Counted from the stretch's first letter, positions 43,903 through 52,436 are shown. The stretch: DNA of 64,000 bases from Saccharothrix ecbatanensis (GCF_014205015.1 NZ_JACHMO010000001.1:5828001-5892000); one strand, 5' to 3'. Notes: generated from the letters alone by a model not told the origin. Numbers and translations: made by a program.

Positions 43903-44841
43903 AGACAGGTACTCCGCGGCCGGGCGCGGGTAGCGCGGCAACGTTCCCTCGGCGTGCCGCATCCCTTGTGCGGTAAGGACTTCCGTGACGGCGTCGGCGA
44001 ACGCGGCCACCGCGGGTGTGTGGCCTCCGCGCGGCCATGCCGCCGATGTCCGCCACAGCAGCGGGTTGCCGCGCAACGGCCGCCACGCCGCGTCCACCGG
44101 CGGTGCGACACCGTCGTGCAACGCCACCGCGCCGCCCGCCAGCACCAGGCCCAACGCGAACTCCGGGTTGCCGGCCTGGTGCACCTCGGCGGGCGTGTAG
44201 CCGTGACGGGCGCAGGTCGTCAGCACTTCGTCGTGCAGCGCGGGAGCGGTGACGCGCGGGAACAGGACCAGTGCCAGGCCGTTCAGGTCGGCCAGCCGGA
44301 CGTCCGCGGCGGCCGTGAGTGGGTGGTCGCGGGGCAGCAGGACGCCGAGCGGGCTGGTCAGGACCGGTCCCAGGCTCAGCCACGACACGTCGAACGGGAA
44401 CCGCAGCACGCCGACGTCCAGGCTCCGGTCGGCGAGGGCGCGCAGTTGCTCGGCGGTGCCGATCTCCTTCAACTTCAGCTCCACGGGGCTGCGGCGGCGG
44501 AACGCGGGCAGCAGCGCGGCCACCGCCCGTCCACCCAGGTCCGGCGGCACGCCCGCGCGCAGCGAGCCGGCTTCGCCGTCGCGGAAACGGCCGGCCAACG
44601 CCCGCAGCCGGTCCTCACCCGCCAGCATGCCGCGGGCTTCGGTGAGGATCCGGCGGCCGGCGTCGGTGAGCGCGACGTGCCGGGCGTCGCGGTCGAACAG
44701 CCGGACGCCGAGCTCCCGTTCCAGGCGTTGGATGCTCTGCGACAGCGGCGGCTGGGACATGTGCAACCGGGCCGCGGCACGCCCGAAGTGCAGCTCCTCG
44801 GCCACCGCCAAGAAGTACCGCAGGTGCCGCAGCAGGTCCAC
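43900..44841 (-). CDS. LysR-family transcriptional regulator
   Basis: 313 residues. The LysR helix-turn-helix is VDLLRHLRYFLAVAEELHFG then RAAARLHMSQPPLSQSIQRLE; the rest is a periplasmic-binding-protein-like effector domain. GTG 44841 gives the usual MxLRHLRYFLAV start. Divergent from an MBL-fold gene, its likely target. The TGA stop overlaps the right end of the TnpB element. Confidence 0.93.
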   Translation of the reverse strand: MDLLRHLRYFLAVAEELHFGRAAARLHMSQPPLSQSIQRLERELGVRLFDRDARHVALTDAGRRILTEARGMLAGEDRLRALAGRFRDGEAGSLRAGVPPDLGGRAVAALLPAFRRRSPVELKLKEIGTAEQLRALADRSLDVGVLRFPFDVSWLSLGPVLTSPLGVLLPRDHPLTAAADVRLADLNGLALVLFPRVTAPALHDEVLTTCARHGYTPAEVHQAGNPEFALGLVLAGGAVALHDGVAPPVDAAWRPLRGNPLLWRTSAAWPRGGHTPAVAAFADAVTEVLTAQGMRHAEGTLPRYPRPAAEYLS

Positions 44842-44863
44842 GAGCAGCGATGATAGTGGTTCG

Positions 44864-44886
44864 GATATCGCTGCCAGGGTGATATC
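44864..44886. promoter_or_regulatory. Paired GATATC sites between lysR and MBL gene
   Basis: Two GATATC hexamers 17 nt apart in GGATATCGctgccagGGTGATATC-like sequence (44864-44869 and 44881-44886), in the 87-nt divergent gap. Fits a LysR-type binding region with two dyads. Confidence 0.45.
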
Positions 44887-44928
44887 GGACTTGGACACGT
44901 GTGGTGGGCCGCTGGTCTTGTTGGTGGC

Positions 44929-45855
44929 ATGTGCGTGAGCAGACGACAGGTGTTGATCGGTTCGGCGGCCGTCGCGGTGGCGGGTGCGGGGCTGCCGGGG
45001 GCGCCGGCGTTCGCGTCGGGTCGCAGTGGGGTGAGCCTGCGCTGGCTGGGGGTCGCGGGGTGGGAGTTGCTGTTCGACGGGCGGCGGGTGCTGATCGACC
45101 CGTACCTGAGCCGGCTGCCGGTGTTCGACAAGGAGGGGAAGTTCATCGCCGACTACCCGTTGTCGGTGCGGAAGGAGTTGGTGGACCAGCACCTGGGCGC
45201 GCGGCCGGAGCTGGTGCTGGCGACGCACGGGCACTACGACCACCTGCTGGAGATCCCGTACGTGGTCGAGAAGCACGGTTCGCGCGTGATCGGCGCCGAG
45301 ACCCACCGGCACCTGCTGACGGCGCAGGGCGTGCCGCCGGACAACGTGATCGTGGCGTCCAGTGGTGAGCACCTGGACTTCCACGGCTTCACCGTGCAGG
45401 TGTTCCGGAGCCTGCACAGCCAGTTCGGCGCTTACGGGTACTTCGCCCCCGGCACCCTGACCGCGCCACCGCCACCGCCGGCCACGATCAGCGACCTGGT
45501 GGAGGGCGGCTCGCTGGCGTACATGGTGACCGTGCGGGACTTCTCGGTGCTGTTCATGTCGGGTACGGCGAACTACGTCGAGCGCGAGATCGCGGGGCTG
45601 CGGCCGGACGTCCTGGTGCTCGGCATGAGCGGCCACGCAAACGTTTACGACTACACCGCGCGGGCGTTGCGGGCGACCCGGGCCAAGCTGCTCGTGCCCA
45701 GCCACCACGACGACATGGTGACGCAGCTGGACGACCCCGCCTTGCCGTTGCGGGGCAATCCCGGCGCGGCGGCCGAGCTGACCGAGACGGCGCGTCGGAT
45801 CGGCCTCGCGGCCCGGGTCCTGGATCCGGAGATCCTGCGCTGGTACGAGCTGTAG
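44929..45855 (+). CDS. Tat-exported metallo-beta-lactamase-fold hydrolase
   Basis: 308 residues. Tat signal (VSRRQVLIGSAAVAVAGAG then APAFA), then an MBL fold: LATHGHYDHLLEIPY (HxHxDH), FRSLHSQFG, FMSGTANY and a late His in PSHHDDMV. The UlaG/YhfI-like order of motifs. Probably acts outside the cytoplasm. ATG 44929; GTG 44935 is possible. Confidence 0.9.
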   Translation: MCVSRRQVLIGSAAVAVAGAGLPGAPAFASGRSGVSLRWLGVAGWELLFDGRRVLIDPYLSRLPVFDKEGKFIADYPLSVRKELVDQHLGARPELVLATHGHYDHLLEIPYVVEKHGSRVIGAETHRHLLTAQGVPPDNVIVASSGEHLDFHGFTVQVFRSLHSQFGAYGYFAPGTLTAPPPPPATISDLVEGGSLAYMVTVRDFSVLFMSGTANYVEREIAGLRPDVLVLGMSGHANVYDYTARALRATRAKLLVPSHHDDMVTQLDDPALPLRGNPGAAAELTETARRIGLAARVLDPEILRWYEL

Positions 45856-45906
45856 TGGGGCGAAAATCATCCGAGCCGGCGCTGGGCGCCCGGCTACGGT
45901 TTCCCC

Positions 45907-46326
45907 GTGCGACCGCCCGAGTGCGCTCTTCACGGTGCCGGGACAGATCCCCGGCACCTGGTCGGTCGACGGCTTGAGCGCGTGGTGGCGGCCTGGTACC
46001 TGCCGGTCTCGGGGGCTCGGATCGGCCCGCTGGACGTGTGGCTGGTCGACAGCGCGGAAGGCTGCACGCACATCACAACCGGTTCGGACTGGTGCTTGAT
46101 CGTGGAGGCGTCGCACCCTCATGCGGACTACGACATGCAGGAGTTGGGACACGTCGAGGTGGGACCGGTGACCGACGAGACGCCGTTCGCCCGCCACATC
46201 GGGGAGGAGGTCCTGTCCGTTCGGGAGGAGCACCACCCGTGGGCCGGGCGGGTGGCGCTCGACGTCGTGTTCTCCTCGGGCCGTGTCCGGTGCCAGGGCT
46301 GGGAGGGGGACCTCCGGCTGTCCTGA
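45907..46326 (+). CDS. Hypothetical protein
   Basis: 139 residues from GTG 45907. Beta-rich with conserved-looking Trp, His and Cys (AWYLPVSG, WLIVEASHPHADYDMQELGH part, RCQGWEGDL). No signal peptide or transmembrane helix. I do not recognise the family. Gene neighbours do not explain it. Confidence 0.7.
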   Translation: MRPPECALHGAGTDPRHLVGRRLERVVAAWYLPVSGARIGPLDVWLVDSAEGCTHITTGSDWCLIVEASHPHADYDMQELGHVEVGPVTDETPFARHIGEEVLSVREEHHPWAGRVALDVVFSSGRVRCQGWEGDLRLS

Positions 46327-46341
46327 GCCCGGCCCCGACAG

Positions 46342-46377
46342 GTCGGGTTCGTCGGGTTCGTTGGGTTCGTCGGGTTC
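46342..46377. repeat. 9-bp tandem repeat GTCGGGTTC
   Basis: Four copies (one with a single change) ending at the TetR stop codon, in the gap between two convergent genes. Just before it, CCCGAC-AG-GTCGGG can form a small stem. Confidence 0.85.
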
Positions 46378-46996
46378 AGAGGAGGCCGGTGCGGGCGGCG
46401 GCCAGGGCGGATTGGACGGCGCGTTCGGCGGTGGTTCGGTCGACGGGTTCACCGGAGACGAAGATCCGGTAGTAGAGCGGGGCGCAGGTGAGGCGGACGA
46501 GTTCCAGCGGATCGGTTTGCGGTGGGAGTTCACCGCGTTCCACCGCCCTCGTGACGACCTTGGCGGCTTCGGTGTGGCGGGCGGTGTAGAAGGCCTGTTT
46601 CGCTTGCAGTGCGCGGGTCGATTGGAGGGCGGCGGCGACGATCGCTGCCGGGACCTGGCGGCGTTCGGGGTCGGTGAAGGTGTCGGCGATCTCGGTGGCG
46701 ATGGCGGTCAGGTCGCCTTCGATCGTGCCGGTGTCGGGCACCGGCCAGTCGGTCTCCCTGGTGTGGTCGAGGGCGTCGGCGATGAGCACGTCGACGGTGC
46801 CCCAACGGCGGTACACGGTGGTTTTGTGGACGCCCGCGCGGTCGGCGACGTTCTCGACCGTCATGCCCAGGTAGCCGCGGTGGATCAGTTCGGCGTACAC
46901 GGCGTCGAGCACGGCTTCGCGGACACGGGCCGAACGGCCGCCAGGCCTCGAGGTCAAAAGCAACTCCAGTTGCATTAGCAGGGGCGATCGTGCCAT
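46376..46996 (-). CDS. TetR-family repressor
   Basis: 206 residues. Helix-turn-helix LIHRGYLGMTVENVADRAGV then HKTTVYRRWGTVDVLIADAL; C-terminal domain of TetR_C_16 type (LELVRLTCAPLYYRIFVSGEP, partly). Start ATG 46996 next to an inverted repeat shared with the acetyltransferase gene; ATG 46975 is a second option. Probably represses the acetyltransferase. Confidence 0.92.
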   Translation of the reverse strand: MARSPLLMQLELLLTSRPGGRSARVREAVLDAVYAELIHRGYLGMTVENVADRAGVHKTTVYRRWGTVDVLIADALDHTRETDWPVPDTGTIEGDLTAIATEIADTFTDPERRQVPAAIVAAALQSTRALQAKQAFYTARHTEAAKVVTRAVERGELPPQTDPLELVRLTCAPLYYRIFVSGEPVDRTTAERAVQSALAAARTGLL

Positions 46997-47022
46997 CCTA
47001 ACGCAACACCAATCGCGTTAGG
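46997..47022. promoter_or_regulatory. TetR operator inverted repeat
   Basis: CCTAACGC and GCGTTAGG, 8-bp perfect arms with a 10-nt spacer, placed between the divergent TetR start (46996) and the acetyltransferase start (47030). The right arm also contains that gene's ribosome site. Confidence 0.8.
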
Positions 47023-47029
47023 AGCCCTG

Positions 47030-47671
47030 TTGATCCCCGACCCGACCGTCCTCCACCCACTGCCGCACGCCGACCGCGTCGTCCAGCTCAAGCCGTTGGT
47101 GACGTCGCCGACGATCGAGGTCGGGGAGTACACGTACTACGACGACCCGGAGCACGCGCTGGAGTTCGAGACCCGCAACGTGCTCTACGGGTACGGCGCG
47201 GAGAAGCTGGTCATCGGCAAGTTCTGCGCGCTGGCGACCGGCACCAGGTTCATCATGGCCGGCGCGAACCACCTCAACATCGGCGTGTCGACGTTCCCGT
47301 TCACGATCTTCGGCGGCACGTGGGCCGAGAAGACGATGGACCTGATGACCGGCATGGAGACGCGCGGTGACACGGTCGTCGGCAACGATGTGTGGTTCGG
47401 CTACAACACGCTCGTGATGCCCGGTGTGACGATCGGGGACGGCGCGATCATCGCGACCGGCGCCGTGGTGACGTCCGACGTGGCGCCTTACACGGTGGTC
47501 GGCGGCAACCCTGGCAAGCCGGTGAAGCAGCGTTACGCGGACGAGGACGTCGCCCGCCTGATGCGCGCCAAGTGGTGGGACTGGCCAGTTGAACTGCTCA
47601 CCGAACACGTCCGCACGATCATGTCCGGCACCCCCGCCGACATCGAACGGATCGCCCAGTCACAGCTGTGA
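47030..47671 (+). CDS. Xenobiotic (Vat/CatB-type) O-acetyltransferase
   Basis: 213 residues of hexapeptide left-handed beta-helix. VLYGYGAEKLVIGKFCALAT, FIMAGANHLNIGVSTFPF (catalytic His), GNDVWFGYNTLVMPGVTIGD, and the C-terminal IVGGNPGK-type VVGGNPGKPVKQRY are those of the Vat streptogramin-A/CatB chloramphenicol acetyltransferases. TTG 47030 with AGGAG six nt upstream. Cytoplasmic trimer expected. Regulated by the divergent TetR protein, as in antibiotic-inducible resistance units. Confidence 0.9.
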   Translation: MIPDPTVLHPLPHADRVVQLKPLVTSPTIEVGEYTYYDDPEHALEFETRNVLYGYGAEKLVIGKFCALATGTRFIMAGANHLNIGVSTFPFTIFGGTWAEKTMDLMTGMETRGDTVVGNDVWFGYNTLVMPGVTIGDGAIIATGAVVTSDVAPYTVVGGNPGKPVKQRYADEDVARLMRAKWWDWPVELLTEHVRTIMSGTPADIERIAQSQL

Positions 47672-47672
47672 C

Positions 47673-47852
47673 TCAGCCCCGCCCGACCAGCCCGACAAAC
47701 CTGACCCAGGCGGCACGGTCGAAGTCCAGCCTGCCCGCGTCAACGGCCTTCGAGTCCCTCACCGACGTACGGGCCGCGCCCACAGCAAGTTCCACGCAAG
47801 CGTTCGCACTGGAACTGCGGGCACTCTTGCGCCAAGTCGCCTGGTCGCTCAT
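47673..47852 (-). CDS. DUF397 protein
   Basis: 59 residues. WRKSARSSSANACVELA and VRDSKAV define DUF397, a small actinomycete family usually next to a DUF5753 helix-turn-helix protein, as here. ATG 47852 overlaps the upstream stop by one nt (TGATG); GTG 47855 is the other choice. Such pairs (WhiJ/BldB-type) control development or antibiotic synthesis. Confidence 0.9.
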   Translation of the reverse strand: MSDQATWRKSARSSSANACVELAVGAARTSVRDSKAVDAGRLDFDRAAWVRFVGLVGRG

Positions 47853-48709
47853 CACGCCTCAAGCTTACGCAACCCGGCTTTGATCAACTTCGCCGAAGCG
47901 GCCGGTGTCAACGCCGACCGGAGTGCGTCTTCGAACAGCGCGGTGAAAGCCGCGACGCTCTCTTTGTTGTCCACTGACTCGCCTCCGGCGGCGTAGTCCA
48001 GGTAGACGACTCCCTGATCATCCGGGTCGTCGTAGCCGAGGATGATCGCGGAGCCCGTCATCGTGCCCCACGCTCCCGCGCTGAACGGAACCACCTGGAT
48101 CGTCACGTTGTCTTGCGCCCCTGCGGTGAGGAGATGGCGCAACTGCTCCACCATGACCGGCGTTCCACCGACGTGGTTGTGGAGTACCGCCTCACCGATC
48201 AACGAGTGGAGCCGCAGCGGGCCGGACAGCAACCGCTGGCGACTCTGCCGTTCCGCTGCTGCTCGCTGCTCCCAACCGATGCCGAGGTTGAACCATCGCG
48301 CGGCCTCGGCGATGACGGCGGCATAGCCGGCGGTTTGCAACATGCCGGGAACGGTGACGTGATCGATGGTCCGCTCGGTGACCGCATCGGATTCGTCCTT
48401 GCGGAACGCCAGGTACTTCGGAGGAAGATCGCCGGCGTGCTCCAGGACTGCGGGCTCCTGTGCCGCGTACTTCCTCAAGCGCAGGGCCTCGGCCCGCTCT
48501 TCTACTGACGCTCCGTACACACTGAGCAGGGAGCCCAAGAGCACGAGTGACGGCAGTTTGGTGCCGTTCTCGAGCCTGGTCACCGTCTCGCGGCGGCACA
48601 GCGCCAGTTCGGCTGCACGCTCAGGGATCATCAGCGGATCCCTGCGGAGCCGAAGGGCTTGCATGTACTGACCCAGCTTCGCCTTGCGCCGGGTGCGGCC
48701 GGTAGCCAT
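47852..48709 (-). CDS. XRE/DUF5753 helix-turn-helix regulator
   Basis: 285 residues. N-terminal XRE helix-turn-helix (IPERAAELALCRRETVTRLE) followed by DUF5753 (about 100-280: VPGMLQTAGYAAVIAEAARW part, VGGTPVMVEQLRHLL, GSAIILGYDDPDDQGVVYLD). Forms an operon with the DUF397 gene. Divergent from two small hypothetical genes, with a palindromic site between. Confidence 0.93.
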   Translation of the reverse strand: MATGRTRRKAKLGQYMQALRLRRDPLMIPERAAELALCRRETVTRLENGTKLPSLVLLGSLLSVYGASVEERAEALRLRKYAAQEPAVLEHAGDLPPKYLAFRKDESDAVTERTIDHVTVPGMLQTAGYAAVIAEAARWFNLGIGWEQRAAAERQSRQRLLSGPLRLHSLIGEAVLHNHVGGTPVMVEQLRHLLTAGAQDNVTIQVVPFSAGAWGTMTGSAIILGYDDPDDQGVVYLDYAAGGESVDNKESVAAFTALFEDALRSALTPAASAKLIKAGLRKLEA

Positions 48710-48755
48710 GCGATCACCTTAGCCACGTTCCGTAGTCACCCAGGTTCACCGGATC

Positions 48756-48794
48756 GGTACTGACCCTGGGACACCATGTCAGCGGTACAGTACC
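48756..48794. promoter_or_regulatory. Palindromic site before the DUF5753 regulator
   Basis: GGTACTG (48756-48762) and CAGTACC (48788-48794) form an inverted pair, and the right one sits in the 11-bp palindrome GGTAC-A-GTACC (48784-48794). It overlaps the start region of the rightward gene (GTG 48798), so it may be the regulator's own operator. Confidence 0.5.
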
Positions 48795-48797
48795 CAA

Positions 48798-49211
48798 GTG
48801 ACTCGATTTCGCAGGCGAGTCGTGGGGTACGTCCCCCACCAAGGTGCCTGCCACAGTCAGATCGAACTGAGCGCCGATCGTCGCTGCCTGCTGTTCCACT
48901 TGGCGTCGACAGGCCGGTTCAGCGTGGCCATCGCCGCAGCCCAAGCAGCGAAGTTGTTGTGCTCGCTGGACTCCCGCGAGCCGGCACAGGTCGAGGTGAC
49001 ACAGCCCGACGGCAAACGTCAGTGGCTGACCGTCCTGCCGCACGACAGGTCCGCCGAGCTACCCGTCCACGCGCGCTCGAACGACACCGGCATGGAGTTG
49101 GCGCTGGAGGCCGCACCAGATCAGCAGTTGCGCCTGGTGTTCCCGGGCCCCGCGTTGCTCGACCTGCGTCGCCACCTCACCACCGCCTACCTGCAACTGG
49201 AGATGCCATGA
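48798..49211 (+). CDS. Hypothetical protein
   Basis: 137 residues from GTG 48798, only 4 nt after the palindrome, so probably leaderless. Mixed alpha/beta, acidic C-terminal half (LVFPGPALLDLRRHLTTAYL). No recognised domain or signal. Its stop overlaps the next gene (ATGA), so they are co-translated. Confidence 0.7.
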   Translation: MTRFRRRVVGYVPHQGACHSQIELSADRRCLLFHLASTGRFSVAIAAAQAAKLLCSLDSREPAQVEVTQPDGKRQWLTVLPHDRSAELPVHARSNDTGMELALEAAPDQQLRLVFPGPALLDLRRHLTTAYLQLEMP

Positions 49212-49474
49212 ACACCGGGATGAACACCGCGATCCCGGTGCCGCCCCGCACCTGGTGGACCTCCTACACCGACGGCGACGGACATCGCGCCGTGCTGACG
49301 ATCTCGGCGGACGACGGGCGGGTGGGGCTCATGACGTCCTCGGGCGAGTCGCTGCTGTTCTCGGCGCACGAACTGGCCATGCTGCGAGAAGACCTGGAAG
49401 CGGCTGCGACCGCGGGGAAGCTGAGCGCACTCACGACGTCAGGCGGAAGCGGACGGGCCAGGCGGACGTCATGA
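49208..49474 (+). CDS. Small hypothetical protein
   Basis: 88 residues from ATG 49208. Contains WWTSYTDGDGHRAVLTISADD and a C-terminal helix (AHELAMLREDLEAAATAGKL) and looks like a small antiparallel sheet plus helix. Co-translated with the gene before. Unknown function; the locus with DUF5753/DUF397 resembles others of developmental regulators with small partner proteins. Confidence 0.7.
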   Translation: MNTGMNTAIPVPPRTWWTSYTDGDGHRAVLTISADDGRVGLMTSSGESLLFSAHELAMLREDLEAAATAGKLSALTTSGGSGRARRTS

Positions 49475-50305
49475 GGGTGTGATCGTCCAGTTTCCACTCG
49501 ACGCGACCTGGATCATCGCGGGTCCGGAGAGCGGAACTGTGCCCTCGTAGCCACCGATATGGTTCACCAGGAGTTCGACCCGGCCGGCTTTCAGCGAGAC
49601 AGCGTGAACGGCGAAGTTACTCTCCCCCACGTTGGTGATCTTCACCTTCTTGGCCGATCCCATCATGAGAAGCACTGAGTCCCCAGTCCCGGACATCGGA
49701 CCTTCCGCCATGACCGCCAAATCGATTCCACCGACCGTCACCGTCCAGGAGCCCGTCGCGTTGACCGTCAAGGTCGTGGTGCGACTGCCGTCCCGGATGT
49801 CCATCCAGCGAGTGCCGCTATAGGCACCGATCTCATTCACCAACAACGACTCGAAACCGTCGCTTTTCAGCACCGTGTTACCTGAACACGCCGGGCACTC
49901 GAACTTCACGATCTTGAGTCCGACGGGTCGATCCAACGTGATTACGTCATCTCCGGCCCCGCTGTATACCGACGGCGGCGGGGGCGGCGGGATCGTGGTG
50001 GTAGTGGTGACTCTCACAGACGTCGTGGTCACTTTGGCAGCCGTGGAGGCCGATGTGATCGCTGCGTCAGATGAAGCAGGCCCACCCGCATCGAGCTGGC
50101 CGCCAGTCGAACCGAGCGCCGCACCGACCACCACCAACACCACTATCGCGCCGACCACGAAAGGCCATTTCTTCCCTTTCCTCGGCGCCGACGGAGCAGG
50201 CGACGGAGCACTCCAGGCACCCTGGGGCTGCTGCGGAACCGACTGATCGGCCGGACCGTGCGCGCGTGGATCGAAAGCAGAGAAGTCGGAAGGGGGTCGT
50301 TCCAT
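49469..50305 (-). CDS. Membrane-anchored protein with duplicated outer domain
   Basis: 278 residues: a Pro/Gln-rich cytoplasmic head, one transmembrane helix (WPFVVGAIVVLVVVGAALG), a Thr/Ser/Pro linker, and two related outer repeats. First repeat: VKFECPACSGNTVLKS.. ESLLVNEIGAYSG.. GSWTVTVGG; second: VKITNVGESNFAVHAV.. VELLVNHIGGYEG.. GNWTITPS. The first has a CxxC. ATG 50305. Overlaps the convergent small gene by 6 nt. Function unknown. Confidence 0.8.
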   Translation of the reverse strand: MERPPSDFSAFDPRAHGPADQSVPQQPQGAWSAPSPAPSAPRKGKKWPFVVGAIVVLVVVGAALGSTGGQLDAGGPASSDAAITSASTAAKVTTTSVRVTTTTTIPPPPPPSVYSGAGDDVITLDRPVGLKIVKFECPACSGNTVLKSDGFESLLVNEIGAYSGTRWMDIRDGSRTTTLTVNATGSWTVTVGGIDLAVMAEGPMSGTGDSVLLMMGSAKKVKITNVGESNFAVHAVSLKAGRVELLVNHIGGYEGTVPLSGPAMIQVASSGNWTITPS

Positions 50306-50525
50306 GATATTTCCCCGCATTCGTCGTCTCGACACGCAAAGTCCGCTTGTCCCTCCTTCGGATGGCAAGCACTCAGCGTTATGGGCGTCCTCCAACTTTC
50401 ACCCGAACGGACGCAACCTAAGTGGACGGAGAAGGCCCACCTGACTGGGCGAGTAGGTGAACAAACCGATTGGTCTAGAGCCATGTGCCGCTCACGGCGA
50501 GATCATGGAGACCAGGAGGTTCGCC

Positions 50526-52436
50526 ATGGCCGAGGACTTCAACCGGTACTGCGACCTGACGATGCGGGGCGGGGCGACCAGTGGCGTCGTGTACCCGTGG
50601 GCTGTTGTGGAGTTGGCTGAGCACTACCGCTTCCGGTCGTTGGGCGGGGCTTCGGCCGGGGCCATCGGAGCCGCGTTCACGGCCGCCGCCGAGAAGGGGC
50701 GGGAACGGGACGGGTTCCGGAAGCTCAAGGAGATCATCGACTGGTTCGCCGCGCCGGGTTGGCGGATGGCGCAACTCTTCCAGCCCAGCGAGCACACCCG
50801 GAAGCTGTACCGGATCGTGGCGGCCTCGATGCAGCGCCGCGACTCGACCGGACGGAGTGCGTTGACGTGCATGCTCCTCGCCCTGATCAGCGCGATCGGC
50901 CGGCGGGCACGCGTCTTCCTCGGCCTGGCGCTGGCGTTGTGGCTGGTCGGGCCAACCCTCTGGTTCCACGCGATCGAGTGGGGTGCCACACCGACGTGGG
51001 TGCTGATCGGCCTCACGGTCGTGGTCCTTGTCAGCGTGCCGTGGATCGTGCTGCGAATCCTCCCGAACGGCCGTGACGCCTGGCTGCGGCGCATCGGCAC
51101 GGCACTGCTCCTCGTCCTCCCACTGATCCCGGTAGCCCTGGGCGCCCGGTGGACGGCGCAGAGCCTGGCGAGCGCGGCCACCGCAGCGGTGTGGTGGCTG
51201 GTGCTCGGGTTCGCGTTCGTCAGCGCCGTCGCGGTCACGTACGGCTTGAGCGCCAAGCGGTTCCTCGACCGGATGGCCACGACCATCCACTTCGGACTGA
51301 TCCCCGGCACCGGAACGTTCGAGCCGAACTTCTGGGACCGCCGCTGCGGCATCCCCGCGGCGACCGGTGTGCCCCCGTTGAGCGACTGGATCGCGGACCG
51401 GCTGGACGACCTGTCCGGCACGGCGGACCTCACGTTCGCCGACCTGACCACGAACCTCGTGCTGATGACCACGGACCTGTCCGAGGGCCGCCCCTACCGA
51501 CTGCCGTTCACCGAACCGCCCGCCGCGTGGCTGTTCTGCCCGACCTGCCTGAACACCGTTCTGCCCCAACGGATCGTCGCCAAGCTGGGCGACGAGGCCA
51601 CCGAGCACCGCTGCCCGCTGCACCCCGCCGAAACCGTCAAGGTGCTGCCGGAGAACCTCCCGGTCGCGCTGGCCGTGCGGATGAGCATGCCGCTGCCCGG
51701 CCTGATCGCGGCGGTCCCGCTGGTGCGCGCCGAACCGGAGCCGCGCGTGCACTGGTTCTCCGACGGCGGCATCACCAGCAACTTCCCGATCCACTTCTTC
51801 GACCACCTGCTCCCCCGCTGGCCGACGTTCGGCTTGAGCCTCCAGTCGTACCCGCCGGGCGACAACGGGGACGTGTGGCTGCCCGAGCAGGACGCGTCCA
51901 CCAGCGGCACGCCGTGGCGCGGTATAGGGCTGGTCCGGCATTTCGCCACGGCGATCCTCAACACCATGCTGGACTGGCGCGACACCACGCAGTCCGCTCT
52001 GCCCGGCTACCGGGGCCGGATCGCGCACGTCCGCGTCGGCGCGCTGGAGGGCGGCACGAACCTGTTCATGCGCCCCGAAACGATCCTCGCGCTGGCCGAA
52101 CGGGGTGCGAAGGCCGGACGGCTGCTGCGAACCCGGTTCACCGAGGACGACGCCACCAAGACCGACCGCTACCGCTGGATCCGGATGCGGCTGGCCATGC
52201 GGGAGTACCGGGAACTCGCCGAGCAGTCCGGAGAACGCGCCGACCTCTACCGCGACCTGACCGACCGCTACCGGATCCCGGAGGACCTGTACGACTGGTT
52301 CACCACGACCCCGACCACCGACCCGAACGCACGGGAGATCGGGCTGACGTTGGACGCGCTGGGCGCCGTGCCCCGCGACCCGTTCGACGGCGAGCCGCCC
52401 GTGGACCCGGACCTGCGCCTGACCCCACCGGAGTGA
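50526..52436 (+). CDS. Patatin-like phospholipase with inserted membrane helices
   Basis: 636 residues. Oxyanion loop GGATSG (15-20), nucleophile elbow GGASAG (Ser43), and the catalytic Asp in FSDGGITSNFP (about 412) make a complete Ser-Asp dyad of the patatin type. Between them (about 115-265) lie four hydrophobic helices, which is unusual and would embed the enzyme in the membrane. AGGAGGT five nt before ATG 50526 fixes the start. It is convergent with the RiPP YcaO gene and so not in its operon. Confidence 0.9.
   Translation: MAEDFNRYCDLTMRGGATSGVVYPWAVVELAEHYRFRSLGGASAGAIGAAFTAAAEKGRERDGFRKLKEIIDWFAAPGWRMAQLFQPSEHTRKLYRIVAASMQRRDSTGRSALTCMLLALISAIGRRARVFLGLALALWLVGPTLWFHAIEWGATPTWVLIGLTVVVLVSVPWIVLRILPNGRDAWLRRIGTALLLVLPLIPVALGARWTAQSLASAATAAVWWLVLGFAFVSAVAVTYGLSAKRFLDRMATTIHFGLIPGTGTFEPNFWDRRCGIPAATGVPPLSDWIADRLDDLSGTADLTFADLTTNLVLMTTDLSEGRPYRLPFTEPPAAWLFCPTCLNTVLPQRIVAKLGDEATEHRCPLHPAETVKVLPENLPVALAVRMSMPLPGLIAAVPLVRAEPEPRVHWFSDGGITSNFPIHFFDHLLPRWPTFGLSLQSYPPGDNGDVWLPEQDASTSGTPWRGIGLVRHFATAILNTMLDWRDTTQSALPGYRGRIAHVRVGALEGGTNLFMRPETILALAERGAKAGRLLRTRFTEDDATKTDRYRWIRMRLAMREYRELAEQSGERADLYRDLTDRYRIPEDLYDWFTTTPTTDPNAREIGLTLDALGAVPRDPFDGEPPVDPDLRLTPPE

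Noticed and set aside
43900..46533. Long minus-strand open frame extending upstream of lysR
   Set aside because: The part beyond 44841 is antisense to the MBL gene and has no LysR or other domain.
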